DNA of 9,251 nt from Fervidibacter sp032160945 (GTDB lineage: Bacteria; Armatimonadota; Fervidibacteria; Fervidibacterales; Fervidibacteraceae): assembly GCA_032160945.1 (NCBI GenBank), contig JAVHTL010000134.1, one strand, 5' to 3'. This document shows, piece by piece, positions 1 through 7,230 of this stretch (position 1 is its first letter; each line of letters starts with the position of its first letter). The position numbers and the translations under genes are program-made. Under the pieces are notes generated by a model. It did no database searches, had not been told where the DNA came from, and worked only from the letters and a program-made list of their open reading frames with translations.

Positions 1-719
1 GCTTGAAAAAGCGAGATGACTTGCTCGTATCTCAAACCGCCGGGCTCTGGGTTGCCAACCCCGGGGCACAAACTTGGGTCAAGGGCATCAATGTCAATGC
101 TCAGGTAAGTTGGGCGGGATGGGTCAAGTTTACTGGGCAATTCTTCAATGGATACATACCTGCTCCAGTCTTCGTTTCCGACGAAAGAGCGAGCCCCTGC
201 GACCCAAACTCGCCCTTCAACCATTTCCCAAATTCTCCGAATGGTGCAAGCGTGTGAGTAACGGCTGCCGTTGTAACTGTCACGCCAATCAGAATGAGCA
301 TCCAAAACCGCAACTTGCAACTGAGGTAAGACACGCCTTATCCCCGCAACCACACCGATGGTCACGCTATGGTCCCCACCTAACACAACGATGCGCTGCC
401 CAGCCCTCAAAATTTCTTCAACCGTGTCGGCAATTTGAGATAGCGCTTCTTCCAACTGGGTGCTTAAAGCCAAATCCCCAGCATCGCCTAAAGCGACATC
501 TCTCAAATCGGCACGAAAAATGGCGCTGTAACTTTCAATGCTTTGAGAAGCACGGCGAATTGCCGCCGGCGCAAAAGCGCTCCCTTTCCTGTAACTTGAA
601 GCCTCTTCAAAGGGAACACCCAGAATGACGACTTGGGCGCCATCCAGCGAGCCTGCTTCCAGAAACCGCACTGCTGTTTTCACCTCTCTCGCAAAGTCTT
701 TCATCTTCATAGGCATCAT
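1..719 (-). CDS. speB: Agmatinase (ureohydrolase family), 3' end cut by window edge
   Basis: Agmatinase hydrolyses agmatine to putrescine and urea in the cytoplasm and uses a two-manganese centre. Reading the minus strand from 719 gives 239 uninterrupted codons to the window edge, so the C-terminus is missing. All metal-ligand motifs of the ureohydrolase family are visible: GGDHS at residues 114-118 (H117), DAHSD at 140-144 (D140, H142, D144) and SIDIDALDP at 207-215 (D209, D211), followed by PGVGNPEPGG (219-228), which is typical of agmatinase rather than arginase. The N-terminal part has the family pattern GVPFEEASSYRKG then FAPAAIRRAS (34-58). The start is uncertain: in-frame ATGs lie at 719, 716, 710 and 704, with only a weak GGGA upstream. 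Formiminoglutamase or guanidinobutyrase are less likely alternatives. It is transcribed away from the respiratory operon, and nothing links it functionally to that operon. Confidence 0.9.
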   Translation of the reverse strand, partial: MMPMKMKDFAREVKTAVRFLEAGSLDGAQVVILGVPFEEASSYRKGSAFAPAAIRRASQSIESYSAIFRADLRDVALGDAGDLALSTQLEEALSQIADTVEEILRAGQRIVVLGGDHSVTIGVVAGIRRVLPQLQVAVLDAHSDWRDSYNGSRYSHACTIRRIWEMVEGRVWVAGARSFVGNEDWSRYVSIEELPSKLDPSRPTYLSIDIDALDPSLCPGVGNPEPGGLRYEQVISLFQ

Positions 720-765
720 TTTGTCCCAACCAATGCCTCTGGGGAAGGTGTTTGAAGACCACCAA

Positions 766-807
766 TTGTAGGAGCGACTTTAGCCGAGAAAAAAATTTTT
801 CTTCGTC
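766..807. repeat. Repeat-like intergenic stretch with A/T hairpin
   Basis: The sequence TTGTAGGAGCGACTTTAG (766-783) is followed by GAAAAA-AA-TTTTTC (788-801), a small inverted repeat that can be extended by CGA/TCG with one bulged base. The opening words resemble short interspersed repeats that I recall beginning TGTAGGAGCGAC in many bacterial genomes. No second copy lies in this window, so the assignment as a dispersed repeat is inference. It sits about 50 bases upstream of the agmatinase start. Confidence 0.3.
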
Positions 808-1070
808 GGAATTGACATCGGCAAAGAGGAAATTGATGTTGACCTTCTCCCAGTGCATAATTTGGGTCTTTCTTGCTCTTTGGTTAACCCGAAGAAGGTG
901 AGGGAGTTTGAGAAGACGATAACGGTAGCGAAAAAGTTCAACCACTGATAAGGGTGATAGGTTGCGGGAAGGCGAGAAAGGGTCTTTGTCCCTTAGGTCG
1001 GATTAGAAAACATCTCAGCTACATTCAACATCGTAGTTCCTGACTTTGTTGGTTTGCCGAAAACCAATTT

Positions 1071-1090
1071 TGTAGGCAATTTTCCCTACA
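1071..1090. promoter_or_regulatory. Inverted repeat upstream of ttrB-like gene, candidate operator
   Basis: TGTAGG (1071-1076) and CCTACA (1085-1090) form a perfect 6-bp inverted repeat around an AT-rich 8-base centre, about 93 bases upstream of the ttrB-like start. Size and symmetry fit a dimeric regulator site in the region where the operon promoter should be. It matches no operator that I know (not FNR or Crp type), and it may only be a small hairpin. Confidence 0.25.
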
Positions 1091-1167
1091 TAAGCACTAA
1101 GACTTTCCCTGACAGCAATTTCAGAAAAAATTAGTTTAATGTGATCATTGGTTGTGATTGATGCATT

Positions 1168-1177
1168 GAGGAGGGGG
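1168..1177 (+). promoter_or_regulatory. Strong ribosome binding site of the ttrB-like gene
   Basis: GAGGAGGGGG ends five bases before the ATG at 1183. It is the strongest Shine-Dalgarno sequence in the operon and fixes the start of the Fe-S subunit. Confidence 0.7.
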
Positions 1178-1182
1178 AAGAG

Positions 1183-2070
1183 ATGGCACTTGACAAGTGT
1201 AAAGTCGCTGGAAGCCAGAGGGTTGGTCGGAGGGTAGTTTTAGAGAAAGTAGTCACTGCCAGCGCAGTTTTTGCCTCCCTTATCGCGCCTGCAGTTTTGG
1301 GAGATACTGCCAAAGCAAGCAAAACTGAGGAAGAGCAGCCTGCTCCCAAACTTCCACCACCAAGCCCTAATGAAGACCCGCTTATCAGGATGATGCGAGA
1401 TTTGCAGAAGGCTTTGAAAAAGCCTGTTGAAAAGCGCCGTTGGGTGATGGTTATAGATTTGCGCAAATGCGTCGGATGCAACGCTTGCACCATCGCTTGC
1501 ATCGCTGAAAACAAACTTCCCCCTAGCGTTGTCTACCGCCCAGTTTTACACGAAGAAGTTGGCAAATATCCTAATGTGACCCGAAAGTTTTTGCCGAGAC
1601 CTTGCATGCAATGCGATAACCCACCTTGCACTCCTGTCTGTCCTGTCAAGGCGACATGGAAGCGACCTGACGGCATCGTCGTCATTGACTATGAAGCCTG
1701 CATCGGTTGCCGATACTGCATCACCGCTTGCCCCTATGGTGCAAGGTCTTTTGACTTTGGCGAATATTACACTGAAGACACGCCCGAAATTGCTCCCGTT
1801 GAGAAGGCACCTTCCTTTGAGTATCACCGAACATGGGAACGCAAGGGAAACGAATCGCCCATTGGAAATGCCCGCAAATGTCATTTCTGCCTGCACCGAA
1901 TTGAGCGAGGTCTTCTGCCTCAATGTGTGACAACTTGTATCGGTCGGGCAACTTACTTCGGCGATGCCAACGACCCAGATAGTTTGGTCAGCGAACTGAT
2001 CAGCAAACCCAATGTCATGCGCCTAAAAGAGGAATTGGGCACTGAGCCAAAGGTCTACTACTTGACTTGA
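1183..2070 (+). CDS. ttrB: TtrB-like four-cluster [4Fe-4S] electron-transfer subunit
   Basis: This is the electron-transfer subunit of a DMSO-reductase-superfamily enzyme, passing electrons from the membrane subunit to the molybdenum subunit. The 295-residue protein carries four cysteine groups in the usual ferredoxin-like pattern: C96, C99, C102, C106 (CVGCNACTIAC); C141, C144, C149, C153; C173, C176, C179, C183 (CIGCRYCITACPYG); and C233, C236, C248, C252. All 16 cysteines are present, which predicts four [4Fe-4S] clusters. Residues 12-40 look like a degenerate Tat signal (GRRVVLEK, then a hydrophobic stretch ending AVLG), followed by a Pro-rich linker to about residue 66. TtrB and SrdB are Tat-exported homologues, which fits. 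The gene opens the operon; 37 bases separate it from the likely start of the next gene. Family assignment is firm. Tetrathionate as substrate is inferred only from the partner subunit and gene order. Confidence 0.85.
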   Translation: MALDKCKVAGSQRVGRRVVLEKVVTASAVFASLIAPAVLGDTAKASKTEEEQPAPKLPPPSPNEDPLIRMMRDLQKALKKPVEKRRWVMVIDLRKCVGCNACTIACIAENKLPPSVVYRPVLHEEVGKYPNVTRKFLPRPCMQCDNPPCTPVCPVKATWKRPDGIVVIDYEACIGCRYCITACPYGARSFDFGEYYTEDTPEIAPVEKAPSFEYHRTWERKGNESPIGNARKCHFCLHRIERGLLPQCVTTCIGRATYFGDANDPDSLVSELISKPNVMRLKEELGTEPKVYYLT

Positions 2071-2107
2071 GTAAGCGGTGTTACTGCTGATAAGAGGTGA
2101 AGCAAAG

Positions 2108-2464
2108 GTGCAGTCAGATATGTCACTTGTGGTAAATTTGCCGAAGAAGTTCAAATTAGCATATTATGTTTTGTTGGTTATTCTCTCTTTGATTGGCGTA
2201 ATTGCGATTGTTGTAAGGCTCATTGTGGGGTTGAGCGCCGTTATCGGAATTGTCGCTGTTCGTTTGAATTTAGCCATCCCCGCTTTGGTAGTGCCAGTGC
2301 TCAAAGGTTTGGACACCGCTTTCATTCAACCGAGGTGGTCATTTTGCTATTTCCCAAGCCTTTGGGAGTGGGCGAGCACGATCGGGCTTATTGCCTTAAT
2401 CGTGCCCGGATTCAGTGTTGCCTTTCAAATCCTGCCCATTTTCGGCGAGGTTGAAAGAAAGTAG
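2108..2464 (+). CDS. Very short TtrC/NrfD-type membrane anchor, apparently internally deleted
   Basis: The gene sits where ttrC stands in ttrBCA operons, but the product is only 118 residues; TtrC/NrfD quinol-oxidising subunits usually have about 300-400 residues and eight or more helices. Residues 17-42 form one helix ending in RLIVGL, like the first helix of the family. Residues 43-65 (AVIGIVAVRLNLAIPALV) resemble the penultimate helix. YFPSLWEWASTIGLIAL (81-97) and the following hydrophobic stretch resemble the last helix with its conserved PSLWEW entry. Everything between seems absent, with no stop or frameshift in the ORF. It could be a real minimal anchor, a deletion derivative, or an assembly artefact. 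Start: GTG at 2108 follows AGAGG (2093-2097) by ten bases; the frame is open further upstream to a GTG at 2078, and an ATG at 2120 is possible. The homology is judged by eye, not by alignment. Confidence 0.65.
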   Translation: MQSDMSLVVNLPKKFKLAYYVLLVILSLIGVIAIVVRLIVGLSAVIGIVAVRLNLAIPALVVPVLKGLDTAFIQPRWSFCYFPSLWEWASTIGLIALIVPGFSVAFQILPIFGEVERK

Positions 2465-2483
2465 GGGCACATGAAATGTGCCC
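2465..2483 (+). repeat. Perfect 19-nt hairpin between ttrC-like and ttrA-like genes
   Basis: GGGCACAT-GAA-ATGTGCCC is a perfect 8-bp stem with a three-base loop, starting at the base after the stop codon of the short membrane protein and ending 36 bases before the ttrA-like ATG. No T-run follows, so it is not an intrinsic terminator. It could stabilise or process the operon mRNA, or be a small mobile hairpin of REP type. Confidence 0.6.
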
Positions 2484-2501
2484 GAAAAACAACGCCATTT
2501 C

Positions 2502-2510
2502 GGAAGGGGG
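2502..2510 (+). promoter_or_regulatory. Ribosome binding site that sets the ttrA-like start
   Basis: GGAAGGGGG lies nine bases before the ATG at 2520. It supports 2520 over the in-frame GTG at 2478, which lies inside the preceding hairpin, has no such site, and would put 14 extra residues before the Tat signal. Confidence 0.65.
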
Positions 2511-2519
2511 ACAAAAAAC

Positions 2520-5500
2520 ATGATAAAGCAGAAAGGGCTTTTAAGCCGCCGCCAATTTTTCAAAACCTCGGCGCTTTTGGGTGGCACCGCTTTGATGGCT
2601 TCAGTGGCGAAGAAAATCGCCGGGGCTGGAGAAAGACAATTCATCACAACACACGACTACCCGCTAAATGAACCTGAGCACATCATTTATTCCGTGTGCT
2701 TGCAATGCAACACGGGTTGCGGAATAAAAGTCAAGTTGCTTGATGGCGTCGCCGTCAAAATTGACGGTAACCCTTTGGCGCCACAGACTATGTTTCCTCA
2801 CCTTCCATACAACACGCCCGTTCAAGTCCTCGCAAAAATTGATGGTGCTTTGTGCCCTAAAGGTCAAGCCGGACTGCAAACAGTTTACGACCCTTATCGC
2901 ATCCGAAAAGTCCTAAAGCGTGCCGGCAAACGAGGCGAAAACAAGTGGATGACCATATCCTTTGAGCAAGCCATTGACGAAATTGTCAACGGTGGATACT
3001 TGTTCAAGCATGTCCCAGGTGAGGAGAAACGATATGTGCCCGGTTTGAAAGACATTTGGGCGCTTAGAGACCCGAAAGTTGCCAAAGAGATGGCTGACGA
3101 GGTTGCGAAAATTCGCAAGGTGGCAAAAGAGGTTAACGAAGGCAAGAAGCCGAAAGCCGAACTTGAAAAAGCCATCAACGATTTCAAAGCCAAATTTAAA
3201 GACCATCTTCACTCCCTTATTCACCCCGACCATCCCGACCTTGGTCCCAAAAACAACCAACTTGTTTTCCTCTGGGGGCGCATGAAAGGCGGACGAGAAC
3301 ATTTTGTCAAAAGGTTCGTGAACGACGCTTTCGGCTCAGTCAACACTCACGGTCATACAACTGTTTGTCAAGGTTCACTCTATTTCACAGGCAAGGCGAT
3401 GAGTGAACAATGGGATTACGACCCGAAAGCCAAGGAAGTCAAGTGGACTGGAGGCAAAAAAGCATATTGGCAGGCGGACACAGGTAATGCTGAATTCGTC
3501 ATTTTTGTTGGTTCCTCTCCCTTTGAAGCCAACTACGGTCCACCGGGACGCTCGGTCAGGGTCACAAACGGTTTGTCAAGGGGCATGATGAAAATCGCTG
3601 TTATTGACCCAAGGTTCAGCAAAACGGCATCTAAGGCGTGGAAATGGATTCCCATCAAGCCTGGCACCGAGGGCGCTTTCGCTTTAGCAATGATTCGTTG
3701 GATCATTGAGAACAAACGCTACGATGCTCGTTACCTTGCCAACGCTAACAAAGCGGCAGCGAAAGCCGATGGGGAACCGACATGGAGCAACGCAACTTGG
3801 CTCGTCAAGATTGACGAACAAGGCAACCCCGGAAAATTCCTGCGAGCGCACGAAATTGGCATTGCACCGGTGCAAAAGCGGAAAGCGACTGACGGAACTG
3901 AATACGATTACGAACTGTTCGTCGTGCTCAAAGACGGTAAGCCCATCGCTGTTGACCCTAATGATGAGCAAAATCCCGTTGAAGGCGACCTGTTTGTTGA
4001 CACGACGCTGAAAGGAATTGATGGCAAACCAATTCGTGTCAAGTCGGCTCTGCAATTACTCTATGAAGCATCTTGCGAACACACAATCACCGAATGGGCA
4101 GAGATTTGTGGCGTTAAGGTAGGTGACATCATCGTCCTCGCCGACGAATTCACTAAGCACGGCAAGAAAGCCGTCGCCGACATCCATCGCGGTGTCAGCC
4201 AACACTCCAACGGGTTTTATAATTGCTTCGCTTGGAACTGCCTAAACTTACTCATCGGCAACTACGATTGGAAAGGAGGGTTCATCCAAAAGAGCGAGTG
4301 GAACATTACAGGCGATAGGGATGGCGTGCCAATTGAACATAAGCCTTTCATCTTCAGGAACATGCACCCGGGCAAACTCACACCTTTCGGCATTAGTATC
4401 ATCCGCCACGAGGTCAAGTATGAAGAGACTACCATCTTTTCCAACTACCCAGCAAAGCGACCTTGGTATCCCCTCGCCAGCGACATCTACCAAGAGGTCA
4501 TACCGTCCATTGGTGACCAGTATCCGTATCCTGCCAAGTGCTTGATGCTTTACATGGGCACCCCAATTTACGCTTTGCCAGCAGGAGACAAACTCGTTTC
4601 AATATTGACCGATGTTGAGAAACTGCCTTTGTTCATAGCCATTGACATTGTTGTCGGTGAGACGAGCATGTTCGCTGACTACATTTTCCCCGATTTGACC
4701 TACCTTGAACGATGGGAGTTTCACGGCAGCCATCCAAATATCGCTCACAAAATTCAGCCTGTCCGTCAACCAACTATTCCACCTGTTCCAGAAACTGTCA
4801 AGGTTTTTGGTGAGGAGATGCCAATTTCCCTTGAAGCGGTTTTACTGGCAATTGCGGAGAAGTTGGGTTTACCTGGATTCGGAAAAGATGGTTTCGGTCA
4901 GGGGATGCCCTTCACCCATCCCGATCACTTCTACCTGAGGATGGTGGCCAACATCGCCGCCGGTGACAAACCCGGCGAAGAAGTCCCTGACGCCGACGAC
5001 AACGAACTTGAAATCTTCATCAAAGCTCGGTCTCACCTGCCGAAGTGCGTTTTTGACCCTAAACGATGGCAGGATTCGGTAGGCGAGAAGTGGTGGCGCA
5101 AGGTAGTCTATGTGCTAAACAGAGGTGGAAGGTTTGAAGATTACGACCACGCTTATGACGGCGAACAAGTTCGCAATAAATACGGCAAACTTGTCAACCT
5201 TTATAGTGAGAAAGTTGCTACGACAAAGAGTGCAATGACGGGTAAGCCTTTCAGTGGGATTGCCAAATTCTTACCGCCATACACCGACTGCTTAGGTCGC
5301 CCCATTGAGGACAAAGCCTACGACTTGACACTCATCACCTTCCGAGAAATCACCATGACTAAGTCCCGGACAATAAGCAATTATTGGCTGCTGAGCGTTT
5401 TGCCCGAGAACGCTATCCTTGTGAATCCCACCGACGCTGATCGCTTGGGAATTGAAGATGGGGATTCAGTGCAAGTTCTTTCTGCCTCCAACCCGAAAGG

Positions 5501-5807
5501 CGAATGGGTTCTCAGTCCATTTGGAAGGAAACCGTTAATAGGCAAGGTCAAAATCACGGAAGGAATCCGACCGGGAGTTATTGGGTTCGCTCTGGGCTAC
5601 GGTCATTGGGCTTATGGAAGTAACGATATTGTCATTGACGAGCAAGCAATCAAAGGCGACCCAAGACGAGCGAAAGGTATCCACCTTAACGCATCAATGA
5701 GGGTTGACCCAATTTTGGGCAACACTTCATTGACCGACCCAGTCGGTGCCAGCGTGGTATTCTACGAGACGAAAGTGACTCTGAAGAGGTTGGCAGGAAA
5801 AATTTGA
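2520..5807 (+). CDS. ttrA: TtrA/SrdA-like molybdopterin oxidoreductase, catalytic subunit (Tat-exported)
   Basis: This is the catalytic bis-MGD subunit of a terminal reductase, 1095 residues. Residues 9-15 are SRRQFFK, a near-perfect Tat signal followed by a hydrophobic stretch, so the folded enzyme is exported. A [4Fe-4S] motif follows: C60, C63, C67 and C112 (CLQCNTGCG, then CPKG). C283 in TTVCQGSLYFTGKAMS is at the position of the molybdenum ligand. Further family signatures are HPDHPDLGPKNNQ (235-247), VIDPRFSKTASKAWKWIP (361-378), LLIGNYDWKGGF (577-588), and ITMTKSRTISNYWL (from 944), which opens the C-terminal cofactor-binding domain. A Lys/Glu-rich segment at about 185-230 is probably helical. 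These signatures fit the tetrathionate reductase TtrA / selenate reductase SrdA group, and the B-C-A gene order agrees. The sequence alone does not decide between tetrathionate, selenate and another oxyanion. There are no adjacent ttrS/ttrR sensor genes. The family is near certain; the substrate is open. Confidence 0.85.
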   Translation: MIKQKGLLSRRQFFKTSALLGGTALMASVAKKIAGAGERQFITTHDYPLNEPEHIIYSVCLQCNTGCGIKVKLLDGVAVKIDGNPLAPQTMFPHLPYNTPVQVLAKIDGALCPKGQAGLQTVYDPYRIRKVLKRAGKRGENKWMTISFEQAIDEIVNGGYLFKHVPGEEKRYVPGLKDIWALRDPKVAKEMADEVAKIRKVAKEVNEGKKPKAELEKAINDFKAKFKDHLHSLIHPDHPDLGPKNNQLVFLWGRMKGGREHFVKRFVNDAFGSVNTHGHTTVCQGSLYFTGKAMSEQWDYDPKAKEVKWTGGKKAYWQADTGNAEFVIFVGSSPFEANYGPPGRSVRVTNGLSRGMMKIAVIDPRFSKTASKAWKWIPIKPGTEGAFALAMIRWIIENKRYDARYLANANKAAAKADGEPTWSNATWLVKIDEQGNPGKFLRAHEIGIAPVQKRKATDGTEYDYELFVVLKDGKPIAVDPNDEQNPVEGDLFVDTTLKGIDGKPIRVKSALQLLYEASCEHTITEWAEICGVKVGDIIVLADEFTKHGKKAVADIHRGVSQHSNGFYNCFAWNCLNLLIGNYDWKGGFIQKSEWNITGDRDGVPIEHKPFIFRNMHPGKLTPFGISIIRHEVKYEETTIFSNYPAKRPWYPLASDIYQEVIPSIGDQYPYPAKCLMLYMGTPIYALPAGDKLVSILTDVEKLPLFIAIDIVVGETSMFADYIFPDLTYLERWEFHGSHPNIAHKIQPVRQPTIPPVPETVKVFGEEMPISLEAVLLAIAEKLGLPGFGKDGFGQGMPFTHPDHFYLRMVANIAAGDKPGEEVPDADDNELEIFIKARSHLPKCVFDPKRWQDSVGEKWWRKVVYVLNRGGRFEDYDHAYDGEQVRNKYGKLVNLYSEKVATTKSAMTGKPFSGIAKFLPPYTDCLGRPIEDKAYDLTLITFREITMTKSRTISNYWLLSVLPENAILVNPTDADRLGIEDGDSVQVLSASNPKGEWVLSPFGRKPLIGKVKITEGIRPGVIGFALGYGHWAYGSNDIVIDEQAIKGDPRRAKGIHLNASMRVDPILGNTSLTDPVGASVVFYETKVTLKRLAGKI

Positions 5808-5876
5808 CCCTAATCGCTCACTTGCTGAAATGGTTGCATCAGTTATCGGCAAAAGCGAAAAGGGGGTAAATGGTTT

Positions 5877-7178
5877 GTGCCTGACCTGATGGAAGCCATT
5901 GAAAAACTCAAAAGGAACTTGCCATCGTTAAAGGTGGAGACGGTTCCTTTGCCCGAAGCGGTAAGACGATTAGTAGCCATTGACTTTTTCGCACCGGAAG
6001 ATTTACCGCCTTTCCCGCGCTCAGCAATGGACGGTTACGCTGTCCGTTCCGAGGACATCGTTTTCGCTTCACGACAAAACCCTGCTATCTTGACAGTTGT
6101 TGATGCTGTGCAGACTGGTAGTATTCCCAACCGTCCTGTCGGTCACGGTGAGGCTGTGATTGTCGCCACGGGCGCACTGATTCCTGAAGGTGCTGATACA
6201 GTCGTTCCCGTTGAGAACACTCGTCCATTGACACCAAGTGAATTTTCGCCTTTCGCTGAGGTTGGAGGCAAAGTCTCAGTTTTAGTAAGCGTTCCCAGAG
6301 GTAAAAATGTCAGCCCAAGAGGAGAGGATTTGAAAAAGGGCGAAGAAATTGTCAAGGTTGGAACGAGACTCACACCTGCCCACATTGGGCTCTTGGCTTC
6401 TTGTGGTTTCTGGGAAATTCCTGTCTTCGCCAAACCTAAAGCAGCGGTCATACCAACCGGAAGCGAGATCGTGCCAACTCAGGCTAAGCCGTCTATAGGG
6501 CAAGTTAGAAACTCAACCGCTTGGGCTGTCGCTGCATCGTTAAAGGAGTGTGGAGTTGAACCAGTGGTCTTTGACTCTGTTCCCGACGACCTTGAGACTT
6601 TGAGGAAGCGCTTTAGTGAAGCAGTTGAAAGTTTTGATTTGGTGTTTACATGTGGTGGCGTCTCAGTCGGGCAGCAGGATTTGGTCCGTGAGGCTTGGAA
6701 AGGGTTAGGTGCTCAATTGCTCTTTTGGCATTTGCCTTTGAGACCCGGTAAGAACGCTTTGGCTTTAATTTGTCAAGGCAAGTTAGCAGTTGGGCTTTCG
6801 GGCAACCCATCGGCAGCATTGACGACTTTTGACCTCCTTCTGCGACCAATACTTTGCAAGTGGACAGGGGCTAGGGAAGGCGAACTTTTGGAACAGAGAG
6901 CAGAATTGACAGAACCTGTTGAGCAAGTCAACGGCTTCGTGAAAGTGGTTCGGATAAAACTGTTGCAAAACGGAAACAAGTTGCTCGCTCAGCCCCTCAA
7001 AGGGCAGTTGAGCACTGTGCTCAGTTCGCTGGCTCAAGCGGACGGATATGCAATCATACCTTCAGGTAACGGCAAAGTTCCCGTTGGAGCAGTCGTGAAA
7101 GTTCTGGTGAGGAGAGACCGATTAAGTGAACTTGATAGATGTATCGTTGGCTTTCAGCCAACGCTGGACCTTTCGTAG
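5877..7178 (+). CDS. moeA: Molybdopterin molybdenumtransferase MoeA
   Basis: MoeA inserts molybdate into adenylylated molybdopterin in the cytoplasm to form the molybdenum cofactor. The 433-residue protein is of usual length and collinear with the family: PPFPRSAMDGYAV (44-56), ATGALIPEGADTVVPVENT (97-115), PRGKNVSPRGED (140-151), the MoCF-type domain with PTGSEIV (193-199) and TCGGVSVGQQD (258-268, with the conserved Asp), LRPGKNA (288-294) and GLSGNPSAA (306-314). It lies 69 bases after the ttrA-like gene on the same strand, so it likely supplies cofactor for that enzyme. GTG at 5877 is preceded by GGGGG (5862-5866) at ten bases; an ATG at 5889 in the same frame is an alternative. The last 20 or so residues (from about 412) go beyond the usual end of the family and are partly encoded by a hairpin, so the C-terminus may have been extended by a repeat. 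Confidence 0.93.
   Translation: MPDLMEAIEKLKRNLPSLKVETVPLPEAVRRLVAIDFFAPEDLPPFPRSAMDGYAVRSEDIVFASRQNPAILTVVDAVQTGSIPNRPVGHGEAVIVATGALIPEGADTVVPVENTRPLTPSEFSPFAEVGGKVSVLVSVPRGKNVSPRGEDLKKGEEIVKVGTRLTPAHIGLLASCGFWEIPVFAKPKAAVIPTGSEIVPTQAKPSIGQVRNSTAWAVAASLKECGVEPVVFDSVPDDLETLRKRFSEAVESFDLVFTCGGVSVGQQDLVREAWKGLGAQLLFWHLPLRPGKNALALICQGKLAVGLSGNPSAALTTFDLLLRPILCKWTGAREGELLEQRAELTEPVEQVNGFVKVVRIKLLQNGNKLLAQPLKGQLSTVLSSLAQADGYAIIPSGNGKVPVGAVVKVLVRRDRLSELDRCIVGFQPTLDLS
7145..7163 (+). repeat. Perfect 19-nt hairpin within the moeA 3' end
   Basis: CGTTGGCT-TTC-AGCCAACG is a perfect 8-bp stem with a TTC loop and lies inside the last codons of moeA, 12 bases before the stop codon. No T-run follows directly, so a terminator is unlikely. 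Stem length, loop length and TTTCA core (TGAAA on the other strand) match the hairpin at 2465-2483, although the stems differ in sequence. A palindrome GAAAAT-A-ATTTTC (7184-7196) lies just downstream. Confidence 0.6.
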
Positions 7179-7218
7179 CCAGAGAAAATAATTTTCGTCA
7201 ACACTCAAAAACATCAGC

Positions 7219-7224
7219 GAGGTG
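7219..7224 (+). promoter_or_regulatory. Ribosome binding site that sets the mobAB start
   Basis: GAGGTG lies six bases before the GTG at 7231. The other in-frame GTG (7222) is part of this site itself, so 7231 is the better start. Confidence 0.55.
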
Positions 7225-7230
7225 AAATTT

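Larger units (their letters stand above)
720..1182. other. Divergent intergenic region, no convincing gene
   Basis: This 463-base gap separates the divergent agmatinase and ttrB-like genes and must hold both promoters. No open frame in it has recognisable protein content; a minus-strand frame starting GTG at 945 overlaps the agmatinase start and resembles nothing I know. The region contains a repeat-like stretch (766-807), a short hairpin AAGGG-N7-CCCTT (978-994) and an inverted repeat TGTAGG-N8-CCTACA (1071-1090). A possible weak -35 CTGACA (1109-1114) is followed 17 bases later by TAGTTT (1132-1137), too poor a -10 to call a promoter. Confidence 0.6.

Noticed and set aside
74..628. Plus-strand ORF of 184 codons opposite the agmatinase
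   Set aside because: It is antisense to an agmatinase frame with all metal-binding motifs; its translation is compositionally odd and unlike any family.
717..784. Minus-strand frame ending in a TGA that overlaps the agmatinase ATG (ATGA), suggesting a coupled upstream gene
   Set aside because: The frame makes sense only over the repeat-like stretch and has no supported start or family match further upstream.
812..840. TTGACA on the plus strand as a -35 box
   Set aside because: No acceptable -10 hexamer lies 16-18 bases downstream, and it is about 350 bases from the next plus-strand gene.
607..945. Minus-strand ORF of 112 codons upstream of and overlapping the agmatinase
   Set aside because: It overlaps the certain agmatinase frame by more than 100 bases, starts at a GTG with no clear ribosome binding site, and its sequence has no recognisable family features; part of it is the repeat-like stretch at 766-807.
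1140..1158. Two TGTGAT words 13 bases apart before ttrB, as a Crp/FNR-type site
   Set aside because: They are direct repeats rather than an inverted pair, and the TCACA half-site is absent.
2478..2519. In-frame GTG at 2478 as the ttrA-like start
   Set aside because: It lies in the intercistronic hairpin and would add 14 residues before the Tat signal; the ATG at 2520 has a good ribosome binding site.
5808..5876. Molybdenum cofactor riboswitch or small ORF between ttrA and moeA
   Set aside because: The gap is only 69 bases, too short for the known Moco RNA motif, and the short reading frame in it has no support.
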